A stretch of 64,000 nt of DNA from assembly GCF_000717055.1 (NCBI RefSeq), contig NZ_JNXI01000006.1, positions 1 to 64,000 on the forward strand, given 5' to 3'. The stretch is from Streptomyces iakyrus (GTDB lineage: Bacteria > Actinomycetota > Actinomycetes > Streptomycetales > Streptomycetaceae). Under the pieces are notes generated by a model, which saw only the letters and a program-made list of their open reading frames with translations, made no database searches and had not been told where the DNA came from. The translations under genes and the position numbers were made by a program. Positions 8,881 through 17,409 of the stretch are shown piece by piece; position 1 is the stretch's first letter; every line of letters starts with the position of its first letter.

Positions 8881-9825
8881 TCAGTAGATGGCGCGGCCGT
8901 ACGTGCTGAGCACGCGCAGGGCCTCGATGGTCACGAGCGGGCGGGCTTCCAGGGCGGGGGCCGGGGCCCAGCGGCGCCACCGGACGGGCCAGCCGCCGTC
9001 CTCCTGCTGCTGGGACGCGAGATGGTCCAGGGACCGGGCCATCTCGTCGTCCGTGAACCACGCGCGCGCGAGGGAGCGCGGTGTCCGCGCGTAGTCGTAC
9101 GGGAAGTGGTGCTCCCCCGGGGCATAGCCGGGGGACACCGGGTAGGCGTCGAGGTCGCCGGGATCCAGGGCCGCGAGGCGGTGTGCGCGGACCAGGCGGC
9201 CGAGTCGGGCGGCGGCCGCCTCAGCGCGCGGACGGTCGGGGGCGGAGTCCAGGAAGGCCACGGCGGCCTCGATCTCGTACGGGTGCGACGTCTCCAGGGA
9301 CTCGACCGCCTGCCAGCAGAAGTCCGTCGCCCGGAAGAGCCAGGCGTGCCACACCTCGTTGCGGTGCAGCAGTCCCACCACCGGCCCGGTGGCCAGGAGG
9401 TCGCTGGGCGGATCGTCCACCACCGTCACGAAGGGAGCCGTGGGGTAGTCGCGCTGGCTGGGGTGGATCGCCGGGAGGGCCCCGTCCGCCGTGGACACGG
9501 ACGTCAGGTAGCGGCACATGCGCTCCACGCGCTGGCCTGCGCAGCGTCCGACCGCGTCCAGCACACGCAGGGCGTGCGCGGTGTGCAACGGCTGGCTGAC
9601 CGGCCCGCGCAGATCGGGCTCCAGCGCGTGGCCGTACCCGCCGTCCTCGTTGCGGTAGGCGTCCAGGGCCGTCTCCACCGGTTCGGCGGCGGCGCCCCGG
9701 AAGTGGTGGGCGAAGCGGCGCTGCTCGAGCACGCGCGCGGTGAGCCAGACGAAACGCTCCGCGCGCGTGACGGGGCTGTGCGGCGGGGGCGTCGGGGGGA
9801 CTTCGGTAGCTCCTGTTTCGGCCAT
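8881..9825 (-). CDS. Protein with terpene-cyclase/prenyltransferase-like alpha-barrel repeats, function unknown
   Basis: The 314-residue protein contains repeats of the type seen in squalene-hopene cyclases and protein prenyltransferase beta subunits: YRNEDGGYGHALEPDLR near residue 60 and QQQEDGGWPVRWRRW near 275 resemble QW motifs. The catalytic DXDD motif of class II terpene cyclases is not apparent, so an enzyme role is uncertain. The start at 9825 is supported by TACCGT seven bases upstream. It stands alone, convergent with azlD. I infer an (alpha/alpha)6-barrel fold only. Confidence 0.7.
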   Translation of the reverse strand: MAETGATEVPPTPPPHSPVTRAERFVWLTARVLEQRRFAHHFRGAAAEPVETALDAYRNEDGGYGHALEPDLRGPVSQPLHTAHALRVLDAVGRCAGQRVERMCRYLTSVSTADGALPAIHPSQRDYPTAPFVTVVDDPPSDLLATGPVVGLLHRNEVWHAWLFRATDFCWQAVESLETSHPYEIEAAVAFLDSAPDRPRAEAAAARLGRLVRAHRLAALDPGDLDAYPVSPGYAPGEHHFPYDYARTPRSLARAWFTDDEMARSLDHLASQQQEDGGWPVRWRRWAPAPALEARPLVTIEALRVLSTYGRAIY

Positions 9826-9904
9826 GGGTCAGACGGTAGGGCGCGAAGCGGCGCCGGCAGGCGGTCACGGCCCAGGCCCACCCCAGGGGCGGGATACTGG
9901 AGGC

Positions 9905-10099
9905 ATGCGGTTGACGGTCTTCTGGCAGCGAATGGCGGAGCACTTCGGTCCTGGTTACGCCGAAACCTTCGCGCGCGATCACGTGATGTCCGAGCTGGGC
10001 GGGCGCACGGTGAACGAGGCGCTGGAGGCCGGCTGGGGCGCCAAAGAGGTCTGGCAGGTGGTGTGCTCGGTGATGGACGTGCCCCGGGAGAGGCGCTGA
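9905..10099 (+). CDS. DUF3046 family small protein
   Basis: The 64-residue protein (MRLTVFWQRM..., with the conserved segment ARDHVMSELGGRTVNEAL) belongs to DUF3046, an actinobacterial family usually encoded just upstream of recA. No function is established. The ATG follows GATACT by six bases, and a GGAGG overlaps the spacer, so either leaderless or SD-led translation is possible. It is too short for enzymatic domains and looks like a helical DNA- or protein-binding adaptor, which is inference. Confidence 0.85.
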   Translation: MRLTVFWQRMAEHFGPGYAETFARDHVMSELGGRTVNEALEAGWGAKEVWQVVCSVMDVPRERR

Positions 10100-10213
10100 C
10101 CGCTTCGGGTGAGCGACGGAGACCTAGGCCGGCCGGTCTCGGTCATCGCCGTCCGGTCATGAAGATCGCAGGGCGGGCAGACGGCTGTCGGTGGCGTGGG
10201 CGAGACTTGGACC

Positions 10214-11488
10214 GTGGCACCCACTGACGAGACCGGGCAGGCAGCCCAGAAGTCCTCAGCTTCCGGTACGACGCCGCCCGTCCGGCCCCCGGTCGGCGGG
10301 GCCGGGGCGAACGGCCGCATGCCGCGCTGGCTGCCCCGCGCCATGGTGCTCGCGCTCGCTCTCGTCGCCGTGTTCCAGCTGGGCAGCTGGGCCTTCCACC
10401 AGCTCACCGGCCTGCTGATCAACATCCTCATCGCGTTCTTCCTGGCCCTCGCCATCGAACCCGCGGTGAGCTGGATGGCGTCGCGCGGCATGCGCAGAGG
10501 GTTCGCCGCGTTCGTGGTCTTCATCGGTGTGATGGTCGTGTCGGCCGGTTTCGTCACCCTGCTCGGTTCCGTCCTCGCGGACCAGATCATCAAGCTGATC
10601 GAGGGGTTCCCGGAGTACCTCGACTCCGTCATCAACTGGATCAACACGCACTTCAAGACCGACCTGAAACGCGTCGACATCCAGGAGGGCCTGCTCCGCT
10701 CCGACTGGCTGCGCAACTACGTCCAGAACAGCGCCACCGGCGTCCTGGACGTGTCCGCCCAGGTCATCGGGGGGCTCTTCCAACTGCTCACGATCGCCCT
10801 GTTCTCGTTCTACTTCGCCGCGGACGGCCCGCGACTGCGCCGCGCGATCTGCTCCGTCCTGCCGCCCGCCCGCCAGGCCGAGGTGCTGCGCGCGTGGGAG
10901 ATCGCCGTGAACAAGACCGGCGGCTACATCTACTCCCGCGGCCTGATGGCGCTGATCTCCGGTGTGGCGCACTTCGTCCTGCTCCAGGCCATGGACGTGC
11001 CCTACGCGCCCGTGCTCGCCGTGTGGGTGGGGCTGGTGTCGCAGTTCATCCCCACCATCGGCACCTACCTCGCGGGCGCCCTGCCCATGCTGATCGCGTT
11101 CACGGTGGATCCCTGGTACGCGCTGTGGGTGCTGATCTTCGTCGTGATCTACCAGCAGTTCGAGAACTACGTGCTCCAGCCCAAGCTGACCTCCAAGACC
11201 GTCGACATCCACCCCGCCGTCGCCTTCGGCTCGGTCATCGCCGGCACCGCCCTCCTCGGCGCCGTCGGCGCGCTCATCGCCATCCCCGCCATCGCCACGC
11301 TCCAGGCGTTCCTGGGGGCGTACGTCAGGCGCTACGACGTCACGGACGACCCCCGGGTGCACGGTCACCGACGGGGAGAAGGGGCGGGCCTGCTCACGCG
11401 CGCCAGGGGGCTGTGGACACGGCGGCCGGGGGCGGAGCGGCCCGGGGGCGGGGCCGCGGACGGGAACTCGGGGGAGAGTACGTCCTGA
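10214..11488 (+). CDS. AI-2E family transporter (UPF0118 permease)
   Basis: The protein of about 424 residues has the AI-2E/TqsA-type permease layout: two helices near the N terminus, a soluble region (IKLIEGFPEYLDSVINWI and following), then helices with the conserved GLVSQFIPTIGTYLAGALPMLIA and VYQQFENYVLQPKL segments. Family members export autoinducer-2 or act as ion/proton exchangers; the substrate here is unknown. I prefer the GTG at 10214 because GAGACT lies six bases before it; an in-frame start at 10196 is possible. The C-terminal tail is charged and disordered. It ends 21 bp from the convergent HEAT-like gene. Confidence 0.88.
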   Translation: MAPTDETGQAAQKSSASGTTPPVRPPVGGAGANGRMPRWLPRAMVLALALVAVFQLGSWAFHQLTGLLINILIAFFLALAIEPAVSWMASRGMRRGFAAFVVFIGVMVVSAGFVTLLGSVLADQIIKLIEGFPEYLDSVINWINTHFKTDLKRVDIQEGLLRSDWLRNYVQNSATGVLDVSAQVIGGLFQLLTIALFSFYFAADGPRLRRAICSVLPPARQAEVLRAWEIAVNKTGGYIYSRGLMALISGVAHFVLLQAMDVPYAPVLAVWVGLVSQFIPTIGTYLAGALPMLIAFTVDPWYALWVLIFVVIYQQFENYVLQPKLTSKTVDIHPAVAFGSVIAGTALLGAVGALIAIPAIATLQAFLGAYVRRYDVTDDPRVHGHRRGEGAGLLTRARGLWTRRPGAERPGGGAADGNSGESTS

Positions 11489-11509
11489 GCGACACGAACC
11501 GCCCGGCTC

Positions 11510-12061
11510 CTACGCCGCCGCGGCCTTCAACAGGCTCGCCCGCTCCTCGGGTGGGATGAGCCCGTCCGGCAGTGTCCGGTCGTCCAGCAGACCGCGCACC
11601 AGTTCGGCATGCTCGAAGAACACGGCCCGGCACCGTGCGCGTTCCGGGTGGTCGCGGTCGCTGCCCAGAAACCGGATCGCCCGCTCACTGCCCCCGTCGA
11701 CGGGATGCGAGAGCTCCGCGACGACGAACAGAACCTCGACCAGCCCGGTCCGCACCGGCACTGCCGGATCGGCGGCGAGGCGGAGCAGGAACGGCAGAGC
11801 TGCCGGCATGGCCGGGCCCATCGTGAAGACACCGTCCATCAGGACGTTGCAGAGCACCCGCTCGGCCTCGGCAGCCGCGGCCGGGTCGAGCAGACCGCGC
11901 AGGAGGGCGGGGACCCCGGCGGGGCACCCGAAGTCCGCCCAGGCGATGTCGTCACAGCCGCGCAGTGCGGGGTGATCCCGGCCGGCGCGCGGTGCGTCCG
12001 GGAACTCCTGCAAGAACCGTGCGACGACGGCTTCCTTGCCCGCCGCGGTGATCCGGCACAT
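11510..12061 (-). CDS. HEAT-repeat-like protein of unknown function
   Basis: The 183-residue protein consists of leucine/alanine-rich helical pairs (PALLRGLLDPAAAAEAERVL, PFLLRLAADPAVPVRTGLVE) resembling HEAT or armadillo repeats, so a protein-binding scaffold is likely. I do not recognise a named family. The start at 12061 is chosen because GGGGGAG lies about six bases upstream; longer frames reach into the recA promoter region. It is divergent from recA, so the two share the upstream region from 12062. Confidence 0.7.
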   Translation of the reverse strand: MCRITAAGKEAVVARFLQEFPDAPRAGRDHPALRGCDDIAWADFGCPAGVPALLRGLLDPAAAAEAERVLCNVLMDGVFTMGPAMPAALPFLLRLAADPAVPVRTGLVEVLFVVAELSHPVDGGSERAIRFLGSDRDHPERARCRAVFFEHAELVRGLLDDRTLPDGLIPPEERASLLKAAAA

Positions 12062-12208
12062 CCCGTCTCCCCCTTGAGTGCGCGCACCGTCTGTGCAGAC
12101 GCAGCACGGTACTCCGGCACGAGCGCACCCGGCACGGAAGATCGGCTGTCGGCAGCGGGGTACGGGGTACTGCGGGATGCGCGTGCAACGCGGTGCCGCG
12201 TGGTGCGC

Positions 12209-12237
12209 TTGACACGAAAATCGAACGTCCATTCTCA
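12209..12237 (+). promoter_or_regulatory. recA: recA promoter
   Basis: TTGACA at 12209-12214, a 17-bp spacer and TTCTCA at 12232-12237 give a sigma-70-type promoter with a perfect -35. The LexA box lies within the spacer and touches the -10. It leaves a leader of about 155 nt before recA. Confidence 0.7.
12223..12234. promoter_or_regulatory. LexA (SOS) box of recA
   Basis: GAACGTCCATTC fits the actinobacterial/Gram-positive SOS pattern GAAC-N4-GTTC with one change (A for G). It lies between the -35 and -10 of the recA promoter, where bound LexA would exclude RNA polymerase. It closely resembles the box described for Streptomyces recA. Confidence 0.75.
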
Positions 12238-12263
12238 TGGAGGCACCGGCGAGGCTCAACGAA

Positions 12264-12298
12264 GGGCATTTCGACGTACTTTGGGTAGGTAAATGCCC
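12264..12298 (+). promoter_or_regulatory. Inverted repeat in the recA leader
   Basis: GGGCATTT (12264-12271) and AAATGCCC (12291-12298) are perfect 8-bp arms around a 19-base loop, inside the transcribed recA leader. No U-run follows, so it is not a typical terminator. Role unknown. Confidence 0.45.
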
Positions 12299-12301
12299 GA
12301 G

Positions 12302-12310
12302 TTATCCACA
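12302..12310 (+). promoter_or_regulatory. DnaA-box nonamer in the recA leader
   Basis: TTATCCACA is a perfect match to the classical DnaA box. It lies about 90 bp before the recA start and directly follows the leader inverted repeat. A single box is no proof of DnaA binding. Confidence 0.4.
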
Positions 12311-12399
12311 GGCCGGACGTGCGTCGGGGCGCATTGTCAGTGGCAGGCGTTAGCGTCTTTGACGTGAAGCGATCGACTCAAGCAAATCGGGTGGAACCC

Positions 12400-13524
<1,125 letters not shown>

Positions 13525-13527
13525 TCC

Positions 13528-14340
13528 GTGACACGGCGAACCGACTGGGCGGAGTACGAGTACGCCGCCTCCGGTGTCCCACGGGGGAGGGGCACCGGAG
13601 GCGACTCGGCCCTGGGCAGGGAGGACGACTCCGGGGACACACCCCCCGAGGGCGCCCGGCTGTACGAAGACGAGGACGGCACCGGGCCGCACGGGGGCGG
13701 CTCATCCAGAAGCGGCTCGCGTGACGGCGGGCCGCGCGGCAGGCGCGGTCGTCGTCGGCGTGGCTTCGGCGAGACGGCCCCCGATGCCGAGGACGGAGGT
13801 GTCCCTTCCTCGTCGAGGGCCGAGCAGGAGCCACCTCCTGGGGACCCGGTCGAGCAGGCTCGGGCGATCTGCCTGCGCCTGCTCACCGGGACCCCGCGGA
13901 CCCGTAAGCAACTCGCCGACGCCCTGCGCAAGCGGCAGATCCCGGACGACGCGGCCGAGGAGGTGCTGTCCCGGTTCGAGGAGGTCGGCCTCATCGACGA
14001 CGGAGCCTTCGCGGACGCCTGGGTGGAATCGCGACACCACGGGCGAGGGCTGGCCCGGCGTGCGCTCGCCCGGGAACTGCGAACCAAGGGCGTCGACTCC
14101 ACGCTGATCGACGAGGCCGTCTCCCAGCTCGACTCCGAGCAGGAGGAGGCGACCGCGCGGGAACTCGTCGACCGCAAGCTCCGCTCCACCCGAGGCCTCG
14201 ACCGCGACAAGCGCCTCCGCCGCCTCGCGGGCATGCTCGCCCGCAAGGGTTACTCCGAGGGTATGGCGCTGCGTGTGGTGAGGCAGGCGCTGGAGGAAGA
14301 GGGCGAGGACACCGAGTTCCTCGCGGACGAGGGGTTCTGA
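13528..14340 (+). CDS. recX: Recombination regulator RecX with long N-terminal extension
   Basis: RecX binds RecA filaments and limits their growth and ATPase and coprotease activity. The RecX helical repeats occupy about residues 108-260 (ARAICLRLLTGTPRTRKQLA, LIDDGAFADAWVESR, LARRALARELRTKGV). Before them are about 100 residues rich in Gly, Arg, Asp and Ser, including a basic patch GRRGRRRRGFG, which RecX proteins of normal length (about 150-190 residues) lack. The GTG at 13528, three bases after the recA stop, is the first in-frame start; a later start closer to the domain cannot be excluded. It is co-transcribed with recA. Confidence 0.93.
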   Translation: MTRRTDWAEYEYAASGVPRGRGTGGDSALGREDDSGDTPPEGARLYEDEDGTGPHGGGSSRSGSRDGGPRGRRGRRRRGFGETAPDAEDGGVPSSSRAEQEPPPGDPVEQARAICLRLLTGTPRTRKQLADALRKRQIPDDAAEEVLSRFEEVGLIDDGAFADAWVESRHHGRGLARRALARELRTKGVDSTLIDEAVSQLDSEQEEATARELVDRKLRSTRGLDRDKRLRRLAGMLARKGYSEGMALRVVRQALEEEGEDTEFLADEGF

Positions 14341-14379
14341 ACCGGCGGCCGGCCGACGACTCACCTCTCGGGCTCCGGC

Positions 14380-14799
14380 TCACACCACCGGAAGCCCCGC
14401 CCCTCGCCATGCCTGGAAGCCGCCCACCAGGTCCGTGGCCCGGTGCAGTCCCAGCTGGTGCAAGGACTGGGCCGCGAGACTGGACGCATAGCCCTCGTTG
14501 CAGATCACGACGATGCGCAGGGCGTGGCTCGTGGCCTCGGGGAGGCGGTGGCTGCCCTGGGGGTCGAGGCGCCATTCCAGTTCGTTGCGCTCGACGACCA
14601 GGGCGCCGGGGATGAGGCCGTCCCGTTCGCGCAGGGCGGCGTAGCGGATGTCGACCAGGAGAGCGTCGCCGGCCCGGGCGGCCTCGTACGCCTCGTGCGG
14701 TTCGATGCGCTCGTAGCCCGCCCGGACCCGTTCCAGCAACGCGTCGATGCCGAGGGGCTGTTGGGGATCGCGGCTCACCGGCCCGGGTGCGGCGCTCAC
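14380..14799 (-). CDS. Rhodanese-like sulfurtransferase
   Basis: The 139-residue single-domain rhodanese carries the active-site loop CNEGYASS with the persulfide-forming Cys at residue 100, and the VDIRYAALRERDGLIPGA segment typical of the domain entry. Such proteins move sulfane sulfur to acceptors. The GTG start overlaps the stop of the cysteine dioxygenase gene by four bases (GTGA), so the pair is translationally coupled. Together they suggest handling of sulfur released from excess cysteine. The exact acceptor is unknown. Confidence 0.9.
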   Translation of the reverse strand: MSAAPGPVSRDPQQPLGIDALLERVRAGYERIEPHEAYEAARAGDALLVDIRYAALRERDGLIPGALVVERNELEWRLDPQGSHRLPEATSHALRIVVICNEGYASSLAAQSLHQLGLHRATDLVGGFQAWRGAGLPVV

Positions 14800-15347
14800 T
14801 GCCAGTCCTCCGGTCGCTCGACCTGCTCCAGGCGCAGAACGGGACCGCTGCGGCTGTAGCGGCGGATCTGCGGCAGGGGCGGGTAGTAGGCATGGACGGA
14901 GATCGCGTGCCGGTCCGGGGATTCGTTGAGCACCTCGTGCACGTGGTGCCGGCCGAAGGCGCGGCCCTGGCCGGCCCGCAGGCGGCGTTCCCGGTCCACG
15001 TCCTCGGTGAGTTCCAGGGTCTTCCAGCCGTCGGTGGGCAGCCGCGCGGCGAGCGAGTTCTCTTTGAGCTCGCCCGACGCGGTCAGGAAGGCGCCGACCG
15101 AGTCGGCGTGGTCGTGCCAGCCGGTGCCCGTGCCGGGCGGCCAGCCGATCAGCCAGGCCTCGCTGCCGCCGGGCCCGTCCAGCCGCACCCAGGTGCGGCC
15201 CTCCGGGTCGAGCGGCAGGGAGTCGATCAGCTCGGTGTCGGCGGCCGTGCGCCGGACGAAGTCGTAGAGGTCGGCCTGCGTGGGAGCCGAACCGGCGGCG
15301 GAGACGGATGAGGTCGCAGACGGGGATGCAGAGGGTGGTACAGACAC
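14796..15347 (-). CDS. Cysteine dioxygenase
   Basis: This cupin enzyme oxidises L-cysteine with O2 to cysteine sulfinate, the first step of cysteine catabolism. In the 183-residue version the iron ligands are His78 and His80 (GWHDH) and a His of the RHHVHE segment at 134-138, followed by the HAISVHAYYPPL stretch of the second cupin motif. I take the GTG at 15347; the frame stays open much further upstream, but that part is low-complexity and overlaps the leader peptide gene in another frame. No strong SD is visible, so the start is uncertain. It is the first structural gene of a two-gene unit with the rhodanese, and the leader peptide points to cysteine-responsive control. Confidence 0.88.
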   Translation of the reverse strand: MSVPPSASPSATSSVSAAGSAPTQADLYDFVRRTAADTELIDSLPLDPEGRTWVRLDGPGGSEAWLIGWPPGTGTGWHDHADSVGAFLTASGELKENSLAARLPTDGWKTLELTEDVDRERRLRAGQGRAFGRHHVHEVLNESPDRHAISVHAYYPPLPQIRRYSRSGPVLRLEQVERPEDWQ

Positions 15348-15445
15348 GGGTGCCGTCCTGAGGGTCCTGGTGAGGGTTCGCGAAGGAGGCGCGGAAGCCG
15401 ACGCGGCCAGAGCGCGGCGCGCACAGGGAAAAGAGGAATGCGAAG

Positions 15446-15517
15446 TCAGCAGGACGGACGACACACGCAACCCGCATAGCGGAGGAGGTCCATATGGACC
15501 CTCCGCCACAGGCGCAC
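15446..15517 (-). CDS. Putative cysteine-attenuator leader peptide upstream of cysteine dioxygenase
   Basis: A 23-codon frame starts with GTG at 15517 and ends with TGA at 15446. Its product contains the block RRVHMDLLR followed by a Cys-rich end (Cys 17, 19 and 23, the last being the final residue). This matches the Streptomyces putative leader peptides with an RR-x-H-x-D-L core and closing cysteines that precede sulfur genes. An internal ATG at 15493 (15 residues, MDLLRYAGCVCRPSC) has a good SD (GGAGGG, spacing 5), whereas the GTG has none, so translation may begin at either. The dioxygenase starts about 100 bases downstream. Ribosome pausing at the Cys codons would couple expression to charged tRNA-Cys; the mechanism is inferred, the frame is seen directly. 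Confidence 0.75.
   Translation of the reverse strand: MRLWRRVHMDLLRYAGCVCRPSC
15478..15507. promoter_or_regulatory. Extended inverted repeat overlapping the leader peptide
   Basis: GGTCCATATGGACC at 15487-15500 is a perfect 14-bp palindrome, flanked by further complementary bases (GCGGAG on the left, CTCCGC on the right, with a two-base bulge). It contains the SD and internal ATG of the leader ORF. It could be an RNA hairpin controlling leader translation or a repressor operator. Confidence 0.5.
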
Positions 15518-15625
15518 ACAGGTGTCGGTCACGCACCGGAGTACACCATGGCCGCCTGGCCGGGTCAACTCACTGTCACCATGCGGACGCACCGTGACAG
15601 TGAGCACATCACCGCAGGACCGGTG

Positions 15626-17233
15626 TCAGTGCGAGCCGGCCGAAGCACCGGCCTCTGCCTGCGCCTTCACCGGTCCGCCCACGGTGGCCTCCGCCGCCGC
15701 GTACAGGTCGGCCGGGCGCACGCCGCCCAGCGCGGTGACGAGGTGCCCGTCGGGACGCACCAGAAGCACCGTGTGCGCGGCCGCGCCCGGATAGCTCTCG
15801 GCGACGAGCAGTTCGGCGGGGTGCGGCAGTGCCGCGACCGCAGCGGCGAGCTGCGGCATGATGCCGGCGCCGACCCAGTGCTTGCGCTCCCAGACGCCCG
15901 TGCCCGGTGCGATCAGCACCACGAGCAGCGCGCCGCGGCCGAGCCGGTCCCGCAGCCGGACGAAGGTGCCGTCCTCCGCGGTGACCCGTACGTCGGTGAC
16001 GGGTGCGCCGAGGGGTGTCTCGACCGGGGTCTGCCCGTCGAGGTGTCGGGGCGCGAGCGGCGAGTCGGCGTACGCCCCCGGCGCGCCGAGCTGGCCGTGA
16101 CCCAAGTGCCCCTCCGTGAGGAGGGCGTCGTGACCCCGGGAGGAGCCGGGTACGACGGCGCGCAGCCCCGCACCGCCGCGTAGCAGCGGCAGCGCCTGGT
16201 CGGCCGCGCGGAGCCGGGCGGCGACGACCGCCCGGCGTTCGGTCTGGTAGCTGTCGAGGAGCGCTTCGTGCGGCCCGTGGTGCCAGGCCAGGGCCAGTTT
16301 CCAGGCGAGGTTGTCGGCGTCCCGCAGGCCCTCGTCCAGCCCGTGTGTGCCGAGCGCGCCAAGCAGGTGGGCGGCGTCCCCGGCGAGGAACACACGGTCG
16401 GCGCGCCAGCGGCGGGCCAGCCGGTGGTGGACGGTGTGGACACCGGTGTCCAGCAGCTCGTACGGCGGGGTCGTGCCGCCTGCCCAGCCGGCCAGGGTCT
16501 CCCGGATACGGGTGAGCAGCAGTTCGGGTGTGACCAGGTCCTTGCCGGGCGGCAGGAGCCAGTCCAGGCGCCAGACGCCGTCCGGCAGCGGCCGGGCGGT
16601 GACTTCGCCGGCGGAGGGGCCGGACATGCGCCAGGGCGGCAGACGGTGCAGCAACGCCTCGTCGTACCAGGGAAGTTCCGTACGGAGCGCGGCGACGGCG
16701 TGACGTTCCACCGCCGTACGGCCCGGGAAGCGGATGTCCTGGAGCTTGCGTACGGTCGAGCGGGGGCCGTCGCAGCCGGCCAGGAAACTGCCGCGCCACC
16801 AGGTGCCCTGGGGACCGCGGGTGTGAGCGGTGACGCCGGAGGGCTCCTGCTCGATCCCGTCGAGGCGGCTGTCCACGGCGACTTTGACGAGCCGTTCGCC
16901 GGTGAGGGCGGCGCGCAGCGCGCCGGTCAGCACGTGCTGGGCGATGTGCAGGGGAGCGGGCTCGGTGCCGTCGAAGACGATCTCGCGCATCACCTGCTTG
17001 CGCCGCATCGACCGCCAACCGGCCCAGCGCGCACCGGCTCGGGCGAGAGGCACACCGGACAGCCGTTCCACGAGGGCGGCGGTGTCCTCGCGCAGGACGA
17101 CGGTGCGTGCCGCGCGGGGTTCGTCTTTGCCCGGGCCCTCGTCGAGGACGACGCAGGGGACTTCCTGACGTGCCAGTGCAAGGGCGAGCGTGAGCCCGAC
17201 GGGCCCCGCTCCGACGATGATCACCGGGTCCAC
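15626..17233 (-). CDS. FAD-dependent aromatic monooxygenase (PHBH/UbiH type)
   Basis: The 535-residue flavoprotein has the three FAD/NAD(P)H fingerprints of group A aromatic hydroxylases: GAGPVGLTLALALAR at the N terminus, the DG motif CDGPRSTVRK near 165, and the GD motif LAGDAAHLLGALGTHGLDEGL near 285. The C-terminal thioredoxin-like domain, common in phenol or rifampicin/polyketide hydroxylases, fits the length. The GTG at 17233 places the FAD motif right at the N terminus; an in-frame TTG at 17323 overlaps the predicted -10 and is rejected. It stands alone, with a sigma-70-type promoter immediately upstream. The substrate is not deducible. Confidence 0.88.
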   Translation of the reverse strand: MDPVIIVGAGPVGLTLALALARQEVPCVVLDEGPGKDEPRAARTVVLREDTAALVERLSGVPLARAGARWAGWRSMRRKQVMREIVFDGTEPAPLHIAQHVLTGALRAALTGERLVKVAVDSRLDGIEQEPSGVTAHTRGPQGTWWRGSFLAGCDGPRSTVRKLQDIRFPGRTAVERHAVAALRTELPWYDEALLHRLPPWRMSGPSAGEVTARPLPDGVWRLDWLLPPGKDLVTPELLLTRIRETLAGWAGGTTPPYELLDTGVHTVHHRLARRWRADRVFLAGDAAHLLGALGTHGLDEGLRDADNLAWKLALAWHHGPHEALLDSYQTERRAVVAARLRAADQALPLLRGGAGLRAVVPGSSRGHDALLTEGHLGHGQLGAPGAYADSPLAPRHLDGQTPVETPLGAPVTDVRVTAEDGTFVRLRDRLGRGALLVVLIAPGTGVWERKHWVGAGIMPQLAAAVAALPHPAELLVAESYPGAAAHTVLLVRPDGHLVTALGGVRPADLYAAAEATVGGPVKAQAEAGASAGSH

Positions 17234-17317
17234 GGCGTGGCGCCCCCTGCCCGCGGTGGTGTCCTGAGAGACGTGGGTGAACAGGAAGTTGGAGCAGGGT
17301 GCACGATCACAGAACGT

Positions 17318-17346
17318 ATGCAACCCATTGCCGGTGCTTGCGTCAA
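17318..17346 (-). promoter_or_regulatory. Promoter of the FAD monooxygenase gene
   Basis: Read on the minus strand, TTGACG (17346-17341), a 17-bp spacer and TTGCAT (17323-17318) form a plausible sigma-70 promoter starting just past the glu operon terminator. Confidence 0.5.
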
Positions 17347-17352
17347 GTGACG

Positions 17353-17382
17353 AGGGGCAGTGGCGATCATGCCACTGCCCCT
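17353..17382 (-). terminator. Terminator of the gluABCD operon
   Basis: AGGGGCAGTGGC and GCCACTGCCCCT form a perfect 12-bp stem with a six-base loop, 28 bp beyond the gluD stop. Confidence 0.85.
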
Positions 17383-17409
17383 GAGTGTGTCACGTGAGGT
17401 GACCGGGTG

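Noticed and set aside
12302..12310. Replication origin near recA
   Set aside because: A single DnaA box without a cluster, AT-rich region or dnaA/dnaN neighbours does not make an origin.
15518..15536. Cysteine dioxygenase extended to an upstream ATG at 15536
   Set aside because: The extra 63 residues are low-complexity with no homology, and the region encodes the leader peptide in another frame.
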